A DNA stretch of 64,000 bases from Bretschneidera sinensis (taxonomy: Eukaryota > Streptophyta > Magnoliopsida > Brassicales > Akaniaceae). The translations under genes were made by a program, and so were the position numbers. Below, piece after piece: positions 1 through 11,737 of this stretch. The DNA is taken from assembly GCA_023935145.1 (NCBI GenBank), contig CM043704.1, positions 94,141,873 through 94,205,872 on the forward strand, written 5' to 3'. The notes under the pieces are model-generated. The model worked only from the letters and a program-made list of their open reading frames with translations. It did not search any database and was not told where the DNA came from. The number at the start of each line of letters is the position of its first letter. Position 1 is the first letter of the stretch.

Positions 1-2261
1 ACATATATGAGATTGGAGTACTTTATTAAGAGTAAAATCTTTACATAAAGTTTGCGAAATTCTCATTAATTTTGTTATGTTTATAACGATAAAATTTATG
101 ATCGTGATCGATATATCATCTATATGAGATTTACTCATTTGTAGTAAAAATTATGAGATGTAGTATAATTAAAATTTATGTGTAATACAAGTTTTACTTA
201 CAATTTTTTTATAGTATAGGAGTTGATCTCATTTTTTTAGACCTTATCATTTAAAATATGTTTATGATAATTTTAAATTGATAAAATATTAACATATTTT
301 AATAAATTTTAATTTATAATATAAGTTTTAGTTTTTCTTATAAAATTTAAACAGTCTTAAACCATGGATGAAAAACAAGTTAAATTATATAAGTGATATC
401 AAATCCAACAAAACAGCAAAAAGTATTATTTTGGGAATTAAAAAAAGGCTGTTAGGAATTTGTTTGGTTCATCCATGTTTTGGGAGTATTGATCATGGTG
501 TAGATAAGTAAGTATTGGGTTTTTGTGTGTACGAGGGCAAGTGGATCTGCTGACCCTACGGGACTCAAGGTTATCGAGCCTAGGGTGCACTTAGGGTACG
601 TGCTAATCTGTGTTGCTGAGAAGGGCGGGTTGAGAGAGACAGGGTTGGTGGGGGTGGAAAGGTGGAGATTGTGGAGACAGAAGGAGAGGAACATGTCGGT
701 CATTTGTTTAACCCTGATTGTGACAAGGATTTGGCCATTGCGAAGGTTGGGTTCTTTCTTAAATCAAAATTAAGTGTGCTTCAAAATTTTGAGTTTGTAA
801 TGATCTGAGCCAGGGGCCAAAACATTTCAAATGTCCTAAAATGTACAAAAGTAGCATGCACTTGGCCTTGTAATGGCTCCCCCAAGATGACTTTGCATAA
901 CATATTCAGAGACTAGCTGATTTGGGTGTTTTAATGGTACAAGATTTTGTTTTATAAGCACGAAGCAGATTACGGGAGCAAGTGGCTCATGGGCAAATGG
1001 AAATGCCCTACACTTGGACAGTGATGCTTTTTGGATAGGGGATTTTCCTGAATTCATTGAAATAACTCTTTTTATTATGGATTTGTAATATGGTTTTCTT
1101 TCAATAAATAATTCATAGTTTTTTCATTAAAAAATGATAAAAAATAAAAAGATGTAAATTACAATTTGAAAGCTCTGATTGACAAAGAAAAAAAGTGAGA
1201 AAAAAAAGGGAAAGATAAAAGAAAAGAAAGAAGATAAAAATAAGAAGATTGATGTTTTTTTATAATGAGTTTGGTTAAAACGATGAAAAAGTGAGAGGGA
1301 AAGGAGAAAATGACAAAAAATAACTTATTTTAGCTTTTACTCTACAATCATCTCAATTTAAGAGAATTATGATTTATTCATGTAGGAAAAAAACACCAAT
1401 TATCTCACTTCTCTCTGATCTCATTTTTCTTTTCTACTAAACAATTGAAAATTGCTCTCCTCCCACTTTTTATCTCTGTCCATCATAGCTTAAGTCTTTA
1501 ACAATTGTTGAGTTAGCGAAGCTCGGAATTCATCATTTGATAACTCTTGTCTAGACAATGTATGTCAATGTTGCTCGGAAACTGACAAAAAAGGACATGG
1601 TAGAACCTATTTTAGTCTATTTTTCATCTTTTTTGTCTCGTTAGTTCCTCTCTCTTTTTCTTAGATATGAAAAAATGATTCGATGTCTTTGCTAGTGGTA
1701 TATCTATTTATCTTCAACAACATCTTTAGATGAGATTTTCACAAACAATGTCATTACGTTGATTTTAAAAATCTGTCTTACGAACTTATAAAGTCTTGCG
1801 CACATAAAAACACGTAAACTAAATATTCATTCAAAATTTGGATTTCTAAAAAAAAAACTCTCAAATATTCAAATTAATATTTTTAAATATTAGTAATTTA
1901 AAAAACCTAGAGAGTTGCGAAAAAAGATTCAACATGTGAGTGAGTCATCTTTTATTTATGATAGAGATATAAGGTTTCAAAGATGATTTTATCCAAAGCC
2001 TTAAATGCCACATGTCATCACGTATATGATTGTTGGTTTTTTTTTTAGAAACATTTGCCCTAACCGCTTATAGAAAACATAATTTATTGTCTTCTCTTTT
2101 GTGCTTTATTGCATGTGAGAATAAGGCCACGTACTCTTCCACAGCATACACGTGGATCCAGCAATCTCTACTTTGTACTTTACTGGCTGGTCTAGTACTC
2201 CTAGCTACTATCAATAATAATTAAAAGAAAACGTGGTGAGACTACAAGGGAGAGAGCAATT
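1..2261. other. AT-rich intergenic stretch, no supported gene
   Basis: The stretch is strongly AT-rich with many homopolymer runs. Short open frames around 452-773 and 836-1057 overlap one another on opposite strands, lack recognisable domains and look like chance. A GC-richer patch at about 520-700 could be a transposon scrap but matches nothing I recognise. No tRNA, rRNA or confident promoter is visible. Confidence 0.6.
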
Positions 2262-2528
2262 ATGGAGGCTAACAAGGAGAGGAGGGAACAGTCGGAGGGG
2301 AAGGAAAAAGGAGGGAAAGACGGAAAGAAGAGGGGCGATGTTGTTGAGTCAAAGCCAACAGAGACAAAGACAGGGATAGATCCAATGGCAAAGCTGTTGA
2401 TACATGAATCAATCATCACTGATCATGTTGAGAAAGACGATGGTAGTATAGGTGGCGGTGCTCAAGATCCTGATGATGTTCTTGCTTTCTCCAGATCTGT
2501 TAACAAGATTGATTCTTCCCTTGAATAG
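2262..2528 (+). CDS. Small hydrophilic protein of unknown function (88 aa)
   Basis: An intact ATG-to-TAG frame encodes 88 residues. Residues 1-35 are almost entirely charged or polar (Lys, Glu, Arg, Gly). The C-terminal part is more ordered in character, with PMAKLLIHESIITDHVEK followed by a Gly/Asp linker and DPDDVLAFSRSVNK. There is no signal peptide, membrane segment or known motif. The start was chosen because it is the first ATG after a run of stops. The composition differs sharply from the AT-rich flanks and the reading frame is clean, which favours a real small gene, perhaps stress- or seed-related like other tiny hydrophilic plant proteins. That role is inference. I do not recognise the family. 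It could also be the last exon of a longer gene or a chance ORF. Confidence 0.45.
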   Translation: MEANKERREQSEGKEKGGKDGKKRGDVVESKPTETKTGIDPMAKLLIHESIITDHVEKDDGSIGGGAQDPDDVLAFSRSVNKIDSSLE

Positions 2529-4851
2529 TACTGTCATATATTTATGTAGTTTAAATAAAAATAAAATCTTGGGAACCAGCTTATTTAGCTAGCTAGCGGG
2601 TAAAGTGGAAGCAATTTGATCTTATGTGAAATTTATTTTGCTTTTTTTAAAAGTTGGATGTTTTTTAAGCTTTTTTATGTAATTATTTATTTTTCGTGTT
2701 TCTTGAAAAATTTATAAAAAATTATATTTTGAAGCTTTTTGATTAGAGGTGGGTTTTAACTGAATCGAGATATTTCGATTCGGTTTGAAAATTAGATTTA
2801 GTTTCGACATCAATAAATTTTACGTTGGAGTTTATTCGAATTCAATCATGAGTTTTGATTTTAAATTATTTATTTAATTTTAATAAATAAAAATATTAAT
2901 TTAAATTTAAATTAATTTAAATTTAATAATATTATATCAAATTATATAACATCCTTTCAAATTGGATTTTAAGATGTTCGACTCACTCTCTAAACTGTTG
3001 GAATTTAAATTTTAACTTCGAGTGCTCGAGACGAACTTCGACTAAACTCGAATTGCTCGAGCTTGATAAAAAATCCAGTTTGATTACAATCCAACTTTTG
3101 ACTTTTTTTTCAGAATTTTCCATCACCGTAAATTAGGCATTAACACTTGTCCGTTCTGTAGACCATAACGAGGCGGTCCAACTCTTCAAGCTGGCGTCTA
3201 CTTGGGTCCGTTCTATTGTGCTCCAGCCCATACCATCACTCCACAAGCATGCGGGTTTTTTCCTACCCACTGCACAGTAGCACGTGCCCGCATGACCCGA
3301 TTATAAATTGCTTTCAAATGATTATTTATTAAACTTTTTTTCTGATGTAATTAAAAAATAAAAAAATAGGAGCGGTTCTTATTTGAAGTGCATGACCGAC
3401 ATGTAACACTTAATTCACTCCACCATCAAAAGAATCGACATTGAAGAAAAACTTGAGTTGGTGCATTTTCTTTCTTTTTGTCCAAACAGAATTGATAGGT
3501 TAATGGTGAGACAAAATAATGATTATTTTGACACTCTTTCGGGTCAATAAATATAAAGACCAAATCATTAATAGTAATTTTGAGATGGTTTGGTTTCAAG
3601 TTTGATTTTTATCTATGATTTGGATAATATAACAATATTATTGATTAAAATTGCATTAATTCATTTATTTTTAAATTTTTTTTATAAGACTCGTGATATG
3701 TACCCAAATATATAAGTATTATATGGATCTTATCCATTAATGTTTGAATTGAAGAAAATAAAAAAACATAAATGAACAATTTTGCAGGGATATGTGCCGA
3801 TGTTCAAGAATTATTTAATGAAAAATAAAAAATTTGGAGTACTATCTTTATTTTTTCAATTCCTCTCAAAACTCTCAATGTTTTAATATTTTTTATACTA
3901 GAGTTTGAATGTAAAAAAAATGAGATAATTTAAATAAATATTCTTTATTTTTTTCTTTTCTTCGCACTCACTCCATCCAGACATAAGGATAGATCTTCAA
4001 AAATTAATGTGACAAAGAGCTTTGCTCAATGATAGCATTTATTCCCATATTGGAGTATTATATAATTTAAATCAAGTTTATTAGTAACAATGACTTTTAT
4101 CAAAGGTTACAAATGAATTTTCAAAAAGTAGTAAGGGTGTGTTCCTTTTATTGTTCTTTTACGTGTTTATATATATTTTTAAAAATTATTTAAAAAATAA
4201 ATACACATGAAGATAAAAAAAATACATATAAGACTCACTACATGTCTATTCTTTAAAATGATAAGATTTTAAACTAGATTGGCAAAAGTAGAAAATTCAT
4301 ATACAGAGGAAAGAAAAAAAAAGCACACCTCAAAATGGAACTGGTAAACGTAAGACTTTAAAACCTTTAAATTTAAGAAATAAAAGAATTTAGCGAAATC
4401 TAAATTATTAAAATATTGAGAGAACAGCATAACCTAAATGGATTAATCAATAATTATTAAAGCAGCATTTCAATAAAGAGTTTGTCGTTTTCCGGCTGTT
4501 ACTGTGATGGAGTTTTTTTTTATTTTTTATTGGGGCTAAAGCCTAAATATACGCTTTATTTGGGTTAAAATCCGTACACTCAGCAAAAACTTTATCTTAC
4601 AGTGGGATCCGTCAATCTGAAGCAAAACACAGAGAAGCAACGGTCTTTAGCATCTAATCATTGTGTTCTTCGCGAGAGAAAGCTCGAGTTGCTTTCTCTA
4701 TTCTATTTAAAGTTTTGGTTTATTAATCGATAAGGGTTTAAATAACCTGAGTGAAGAAATTTTTTTTTGAGTGAAAGTGAAAACTAAAGAGCAAGAATCT
4801 GAGCTGTGCTAAATGCCTTTTCACTCTCTTCCTTTTTGAGCTATCAAAGCT
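2529..4851. other. Intergenic DNA and 5' region of the sulfotransferase-like gene
   Basis: AT-rich spacer. It holds a copy of a dispersed repeat (2745-3090). From about 4500 onward it contains the probable promoter and 5' UTR of the gene starting at 4852, including CT-rich leader sequence at 4820-4845. Nothing else could be supported. Confidence 0.5.
2745..3090. repeat. Dispersed CTCGAG-rich repeat, copy 1
   Basis: The segment alternates AT-rich sequence with short CTCGA, TTCGA and GCTCGAG words on both strands. It resembles the segments near 37995-38410, 42475-42850 and 52090-52440. It has no ORF or clear terminal repeats. I read it as an unclassified dispersed plant repeat; similarity is by eye only. 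Confidence 0.4.
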
Positions 4852-7800
4852 ATGGCCGACGATCTCTGTTTCTTCACCAAGGTATGTTAGTTTACCTCTT
4901 CTTTAATTTTGATTTATCTCTTGTTTAGTCCACATGTATAAGATTCGGTCATTTTTTTTAATTTATTTGTTGGTGCCAAGTGAATATTCTGATCTGGGTA
5001 GTTTTTTACTAATAAAAGCATATATTTCCCCCGTACTTTTGGGGTGTGTTTTGTATTGATATTGAAATGGAAGCAAACACATATTTCCTTTTCTTCTGGG
5101 TGTGTGTGATTGAGATATGTAAGTTGATTTGTTTATATTAAACTTGATTAATGGAATTCTTAATATTCTTCTATTATATATTAAGCACCTTCTTCACATT
5201 ATAATTATATATTCTTTTAGCTCAATAAGACTTTCTTCATCAGTACCCATGTCTCATTTTATGGTCATTTACCTATTTAGACATCTGGGTCTTGACTTAC
5301 ACAGCTTAATTGTATTGAATCATCATTTTTGGGCTTTTGTTTGGACAAAAATATGAATATACATGCCATTTTATTTGTGGCTTCAGATTTTCTTTTAACA
5401 TCTGGGCAATTCATTACTTTCAGGATTCTTTTATATTTAAGTCTCCTAAGAAGTCTCCATTGGTGTTGAGGATGGTTGTCTTGGTGTTTGTAATGGTCTG
5501 TGGTGTGTATATATGCTCCATTTGTCTAAAGCAAATAGGTGTTAGCACCAAGACTGGATTTTTGAATGTTGAAGTATTTGAAAGGCCATGCCCAGAACCT
5601 AATATTGAACCATGGGATATTCCTTATGTGCACTACCCAAAACCAAAAACTTATAACAGGTAAAACAATCTAAACAGCTTCTGAGTTTGGGTTTTATGCT
5701 AACTTTGATGATATGGTTTTTATTGTATGATCAGGGCTGAATGTTCATGCAATCCTGTGAGGTATTTTGCCATTCTATCAATGCAGAGATCTGGGAGTGG
5801 ATGGTTTGAGACACTACTGAATAATCATACTAACATAAGCTCCAACGGTGAGATATTTTCCGTTAAAGTCAGGAGGAGTAATGTTTCAACCATTTTCGAG
5901 AATTTGGACAAAGTTTATGATCTAGACTGGTTCAGTAGTGCCTCCAAGAATGAGTGCACAGCTGCAGTTGGCTTGAAGTGGATGTTTAATCAGGTGAGAG
6001 TGCCATACTAGAAGTACTAATTTACGGAGTATAAATTTTATTGTTCATCAGAATCATCATGCCATAATATCCAGTAAGGTTATCAAAAGATGAAGGAGAG
6101 AAGTCATGTATTGGTATTCAAATAACAATAACTAGCTTCCAATGTTGGAGACTAGCATTTTAAATTTGTAAAATCACATGTAACCTACCTCGACCTTTCT
6201 TTCACCTTCAGAGTTCTAGACCATGCATTTCTTTTGATTCTAACAAAATTTTTTGTGTAAGCACTTTGCAAGCTCAGTTTTTCAGTTTTATAGTTTATTG
6301 TTGGACATATTAGAAGAGTTAATCATTTGATTAAGTATATGACTACATGAGTGAACTTTTTGGGTAGTAGGATAGCTATTCCATCCTTGACATGCATTCA
6401 AATGTTCATGAAATAAATTTCTTACTCTTGATTTGTATATCGAAGAATACTCTTGAAGCATTAGTATGGTGTTATCAGCTTATGTTGACTGATATGTGTA
6501 AAGAAATCTTTGTGAAGCTTAATTTTTTTCCCGTACAATCACTATTGTTGCCAACTGTGAACTTGATACTTGGATGATCTGATAGAGACATAGAGTTACC
6601 AACACTTTCCATAGATCATAACTTGACACTATTAAAGCATATGGTCTGCTTCATCATGGTGCTATAAGAATTCATTCGTGTTTTTCAGGATTGTGTCTGT
6701 GTAAATAAACCAGTTTGACTCTGGTTTCAAGATGGGACCAGTGCCATGAATCATGGTTTGTACTTAGTAATGCTCAAACAGGCTTTAGCTATATGTAGTA
6801 TGATTCTCAGGATTTTACTTTTGGTTATGTGTGAATGCAGGTGGTGTGCATGTGCACAGAACTACAGAACAGTCAAATTTGAAAATTTTACCATTAGAAC
6901 TGGAGGTTTCTGGAAAGATTAACAGAGTAATTATCAAGTTCCTTTACTAGTGAGATTACCTTTTTAACCCTGCCTTCCCTTCTCTCTCCTGTTGGTCGGG
7001 CTTTTCATATGTTTGGAGAGAGTAATATGAGCTTTAGAGAGGGTGACAAAAGTTAATCCTGGGCTTTATCTGTGTGTTTGAGTCATAAGGATCATCATAA
7101 GAAAGAATGATGTGATGTATTATTTGTTTCCAGGCACTGCATAGTGACAATATTATGGTTGTAGAGAAAATTCAGAGTTATTTTGGTAAGAAGCGGGATA
7201 AATAATGATGTAGAAAATAAGTGTCTACTGTTCATGAATAAGGAGTGTTATGGTTAGATCTGAATTTCTTTAGATTCGTTTAGTTTAAAGGTTTACACAA
7301 TCTAGAATGAAGATGACACTAATATCAGCATAAGTATTTCAATACTGTTGTTGGGGAATGATTTTATTATCTTTACAATCTATAATGTGGATCAATATTG
7401 AGACCTTAAAATAGAATTCATGATAGAAATTTTCTGGAACAATTAAACACAAGGGGACAAAACTCAGGACTCTGTAAATATCCCCACATTGGTATTGAGT
7501 GAAAAATAGGCAATGTTGATTACTTCTAAATAGAATTGAAGCACCGTATTTGACTAGGATTTGCCTCCAAAAATATGCTGATATACGTATCCAAATGAGC
7601 ATTTCCTTCGCTGTTCCAGGAAGAAGATTTCTCTAGATGAGATAAAGGCATGGACAAGACAGTGCCAGTCATGTTTCTAATGCTCTTGAAAGAGTTTCAT
7701 TTGATCTCTTAAAATTATGATCTCGTCAACGAGAGGAATGAATACTTTGTTTCAAATCATTTAATGAGTCATTACACAAATGAAGTGTGCTATAAAATTC

Positions 7801-8979
7801 TGTCAGGTAGCTGTACAGCTCAAACTTGTTTAAATTACAATGTCCCTTTTGTTAGATAAAGAACATCAAATTTCAGTTATATTGCTGGATTTGAATCTAA
7901 GGTCCACCGAAGTTCTTTTCAGATGTGAATTGAGTAGAATGAGTTAGTAATCACAGCTTGATTTTCCTTGCAAAGACTTATAAAATCTGTATGTTTTTCC
8001 TCAGGAAATTGTTTGTTAGTTATGAGTAGTAGATGACTTTGCTATTCTTTTGATAAAGACATTATCGTAGGTACACAATTGGTAGTATTGAACTTATAAT
8101 TCACTGCATATTGTTTTTCTGCTGTCTTCTACGTTATTTTTAGTGGCCGTAAGCTTAGCTCAACGGTTTTACCTCTCCCTTTGTGGGAGTAATGTCCCAG
8201 TTTCGATTCTGGTTGTCATTGTTTTAATCAAAGGAGAAAAAAAACATTGTATTTTGGATAACTGAGTGATTGTGTTGTAACAAAAATGCAGGGTTTGATG
8301 CAACATCATAAAGAAATAGTAGATTACTTTAAAACTCGGGGTGTTTCAGCTGTTTTTCTCTTCAGGAGAAATCTTTTGCGTAAGATGATTTCAGTACTTG
8401 CAAATTCTTATGATCGAGATGTTAAGCTATTAAATGGAACCCACAAGTCTCATGTGCATTCACCCCATGAGGTTTCTCTCTCTCTCTCTCCCTCTGTACC
8501 TCTCCCCATATGATGTTTTATAACTTACAATAAGAGATGGTTTCAGGCAGAAATATTGGCACGTTACAAGCCTTTCATCAATGCTACACTGCTGATACCC
8601 AATCTGAGGCAGGTGGAAGAGACAACCTCCAAAGCTTTGGAGTACTTCAATAGCACCCGCCACATTGTCCTCTACTATGAGGATGTAGTAAAAAACCGCA
8701 CGGTAAGATAAACTATTAGAAATAAAGAATTATCTCGCTCACTATTTAATCTTTTTTATTCTAAATATCTATGTTCCTACCGTATTTTATTTGTGTTTTT
8801 GGCAGAAATTAGTAGATGTTCAAGAATTTCTAAAGGTTCCAAAGAGGGATTTAAAGAGTCGTCAGGTGAAGATACACAAAGGGTCCTTATCTAGTCATGT
8901 TGAGAACTGGGATGAGGTCCAAAAGACGCTCATAGGAACCCGTTATGAAAGCTTCCTTCGTGAAGATCATCGGAAGTAA
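4852..8979 (+). CDS. Sulfotransferase-like P-loop protein, type II membrane (344 aa, 6 exons)
   Basis: Exons by splice sites and frame: 4852-4881, 5424-5659, 5735-5993, 8292-8471, 8547-8702, 8806-8979. Together they give exactly 345 codons including TAA. Residues 1-22 are cytosolic. A hydrophobic segment at about 23-46 is a single signal anchor, suggesting a Golgi or endomembrane type II protein. MQRSGSGWFETLLNNH at 105-120 is the 5'-phosphosulfate-binding loop of PAPS-dependent sulfotransferases, and FRRNLLRKMISVLANSY near 199-215 fits the 3'-phosphate-binding region. The family is the plant group annotated as P-loop NTPase or NodH-like sulfotransferase; its substrate is not known to me. Intron 3 is unusually long (2.3 kb) and holds a tRNA-like insert. 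The first exon encodes only ten residues, MADDLCFFTK. The gene appears intact. Confidence 0.88.
8148..8245 (+). mobile_element. tRNA-derived SINE-like insert in intron 3
   Basis: TAGCTCAACGG at 8156-8166 matches an RNA polymerase III A box. GTTTCGATTCTGG at about 8200-8212 matches a B box, with tRNA-like spacing of about 44 bp. The segment does not fold into a complete tRNA, and an A-rich tract follows at about 8236-8244. This is the layout of the tRNA-like head of a plant SINE. No convincing target duplication was found, so the limits are approximate. Confidence 0.5.
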
Positions 8980-10025
8980 AGCCGAGGAATGATGTATATG
9001 TCATATTCCGGTCATTGAATCCCCCTCCCCTCTCTAATTTTTTAATCACAGGGCCGACAGGAAACCCAACCTGTTGAAATTTTGGCTGCGGCACGTGGAT
9101 TTTGCTTTCAACTTCTCTGTTACTGATTTTTCCCCATTACAATTAATATTCTATTCATTCTTTTTTCCTCTCTCCTTTTGTGGAAATTTTTTTGTTGTAT
9201 TCAAGGTAATCTGGAGAGAAAAGTGCGCTTTTTTCTTCTTCCTTCAATGCTTTCTATCTGTACTTCAGTGGATATTTTTCAGATCTGAAGAAATGGAGGA
9301 CAGATGAAGCAGAGTCTAGGTTAAGAGTCTGTTAGAAGGTTGGAAGTTCAGGTTTGCTTTGCTTGTAAGTCTTAGTTGTTAGCAGCAGAGTTGGTACAAC
9401 ATCCACCATCTTTTGAATGAAGAGACAATTTTAGAACTTGCTATGTATAAATGATTTAACAGGATGTAGAAAGGCTCTACTCTCCACTCTACTCATAAGT
9501 TTGCTTGTAAGACTAATTTAGGACTATAATGGTTTAAAGATGACTTGGTCGTGATGTTTAGTACGCTGTCGAGTTTCGTTTTGCGAATTGCACTGAGAGA
9601 GATTCTTGTATAGGTCGGGTCCGATCATAATGCAATGGTTTGGTTCTCACCAGACGTGACGCAGTAGTTTACAAAAGTATTCCAATAAATTAGAAAAAAA
9701 TTTCGCAAGTAAACTTTTGGATGGATGTTACATGATATTTGTTCAGAATATTCACATGTGAGTAAAGAGATGTAAAAAATCAATCTCACATTAAAAAAAA
9801 ACTAAATAAGTAAATGATATATATATATATATATAGTGGTGGAATCAGAATTCATTAGTTTTTTGGTTCATATGGTCTTTTATATTATACATTGGGTCTT
9901 TGCTTGACGGATTCTTTAATTTGAATCATTATGCCTAACAAGTGGTATTAACGGCAACGGTTAACTTCGAGATGCGATTAACTCTGAAATGCTTACGGTG
10001 ATACAATCAAACAACGTGAATCAAA
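8980..10025. other. 3' flank of the sulfotransferase-like gene
   Basis: Probable 3' UTR followed by spacer up to the retrotransposon target site. A pure AT dinucleotide run lies at 9817-9834. The open frame at 9074-9307 is T-rich and featureless, so it is treated as non-coding. Confidence 0.5.
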
Positions 10026-10030
10026 CACGT
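10026..10030. repeat. Left target-site duplication CACGT
   Basis: CACGT directly precedes the LTR beginning TGTTGATGCC and is repeated exactly at 21387-21391 after the other LTR. A 5-bp duplication is typical for Ty3/gypsy integration. Confidence 0.92.
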
Positions 10031-10693
10031 TGTTGATGCCAAAAACTACCGATGCTGACGTAGCTTGGAAGCTGACGTGGCATGAGTGGGGATTTGGCCT
10101 GAGAGAGGACTCGGCCTGGGCCCTGCACAAGTGACAAGAATGAAGGCTCTCGGAAGGAGAGGAGGGGGAGACCTCCGAGGGCGCTCCGATGCTTAAGTCA
10201 GCAAATATTTAAGAGAAAAGCCGAGGGTTCGAAAGAGGAACCGAGGACCCAAGTAATTCAAGTGTAAGTGTCCAAAAAAGTGTCTCTGTCTTGAAGTCCA
10301 TACCTTGGCCTATTTATAGTCGTCTGCTGGTGGAGAGGATATGATTGTGAGCCTAGGAGAGGGGACACTGTAGGGCGGCCGTAGGGTGGCGGACGGCCAT
10401 AGGGTTGTGGAGTGGCTAGTCCCTGTAGGGTGGCTAGTGTTGATAGGGGAGATCCTGGTGTGGGTCGGCTGGGTCATTTTTCGCGGGTTTGGGGATTCTT
10501 GATGGACCGTGGAGCATACTTGATTGTTTGTCCGGGCCGGAGTGTTCTTTGAGTCAGCTGGGCTGGGTCACCCTTCCGGGGTCCGAACTTATCTGGGCAG
10601 CAGGTTTGAGACTGGTTTGATGTTTGCTTGGGCCAGAACAAGCTTACCGAGCCTGGTATTTGTTTGGGCCTTGGTGTTTTTTAGGCCCTATCA
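10031..10693 (-). repeat. 3' LTR (left, 663 bp)
   Basis: Starts TGTTGATGCC and ends CCTATCA in plus orientation, giving the canonical TG...CA ends. It is collinear with 20706-21386. It keeps a perfect minus-strand TATAAATA box at 10311-10318. It lacks the 18-bp tandem duplication seen near the other LTR's outer end. Confidence 0.93.
10311..10318 (-). promoter_or_regulatory. LTR TATA box, intact in the 3' LTR
   Basis: Minus strand reads CTATAAATAGG, a strong plant TATA box inside the LTR. The matching site in the 5' LTR at 20986-20993 reads AATAAATA because of one transversion. Confidence 0.65.
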
Positions 10694-10697
10694 CAGG

Positions 10698-10710
10698 CCC
10701 CCCACTTCCT
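10698..10710 (-). promoter_or_regulatory. Polypurine tract
   Basis: Minus strand AGGAAGTGGGGGG lies four bases before the 3' LTR. A purine run here primes plus-strand DNA synthesis in LTR retrotransposons. Confidence 0.7.
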
Positions 10711-11010
10711 GGAGTTCATTTATGTGGTCCGGGAAGTATTTCTGGGGCCGGGCTACTCATGGGGGTTGAGTGGGCTTGCCTGTGGATCGTTGTTTTATGG
10801 GAGGCGGAAAGTTTTCAGCGGATGACGAAGAGCCCTCCCCGGATTGCGAGGTCAATTAGTGGTTTAAGTGGTGCCCCTTGGGAAGCGGACCATCATTTTT
10901 GGAAGGTGGGAAACTGCCTGGAGAAGCGAAGAGTCTTTCCCAAAAATTGTGGGTTTGTTTCGTTTTCCGTTTTTGGTATTTATTGTTTCGTGAAGTGTGT
11001 TTCCTTGCCC

Positions 11011-11624
11011 TATAAATAGGGTCTTCTGGCACTCTTTGTTTCAAAAGGGAAAAAGTGTGGCTTCTAATATGAAGAGAGAAAAGCATTTTTTGAGGATAGC
11101 CATCACGGCGCTTTAATTGAGGTTCGGGCTTCTTCCTGACTCCGAATGGAGACACGGGCTTCTTCCAGACTCCGAAAGGATTAGAGAGAAGGGAGTGCCG
11201 TGTCTCTGGATGGTGGGATTCCCTCATGCCTTGGCTTACGAGGAACGGAAGAAGAAGAGGGGTGTGGCTGCAAACTCCTAGGAAGTAGAGAGTAAGGCTG
11301 CAGCTCCTCTTCCGACGGTTCTTCTGGTGGTAGCAAGATTAGGGGGAAATGCTGTCACTAGTTTCTTGCAAGCTGGTGAGGGTTTTCTTGAACCTGGGGC
11401 TAATCATTGATCGCACTTTCAGTCTCAGGTTCGGCCCACGAAGTTTTAGTGTTCGCGCCGGGAGCTCTTCAGTCTGAAGTGGGTGAAGAAGTTCGTGACC
11501 GGTGCTGCCTGGAACTTTTTGGTTTTCATTATTTTCTTTGTACTTCGAGGCCGTTAGGATCCTCTTTTATTTGTACTTCGAGGTCGTTAGTTGTGAATGG
11601 TTGTAATCCATTAACATTAATAAA
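11011..11624 (+). other. Possible plus-strand transcription unit in the element's 3' region
   Basis: A clear TATAAATA box at 11011-11018 (plus strand) is followed about 600 bp later by AATAAA at 11619-11624. Two near-identical 19-base words (TGTACTTCGAGG...GTTAG) lie about 36 bp apart near 11540-11590. Overlapping ORFs on both strands (for example 10856-11227 minus, 11407-11640 plus) have no recognisable domain. This may be a short antisense transcript or a nested LTR fragment; transcription is inference. Confidence 0.3.
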
Positions 11625-11737
11625 TTACCCCCTTTTTTAAATATTCGTGTTTTTGTATGAGTTCCCTCCTCCCGATACTTGTTTAAATTTGATGGCAAAC
11701 TTAATGAGACGAAAAGAGAGGGGGTCCAAAGCCCCCG

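Noticed and set aside
1260..1480. Possible foldback around GTGAGAGGGAAAGGAG and CTCCTCCCACTTTTTATC
   Set aside because: Pairing is short and purine/pyrimidine-biased. Not better than expected for this composition.
8148..8220. Functional tRNA gene
   Set aside because: Box A and B are present but no acceptor or anticodon stems can be paired.
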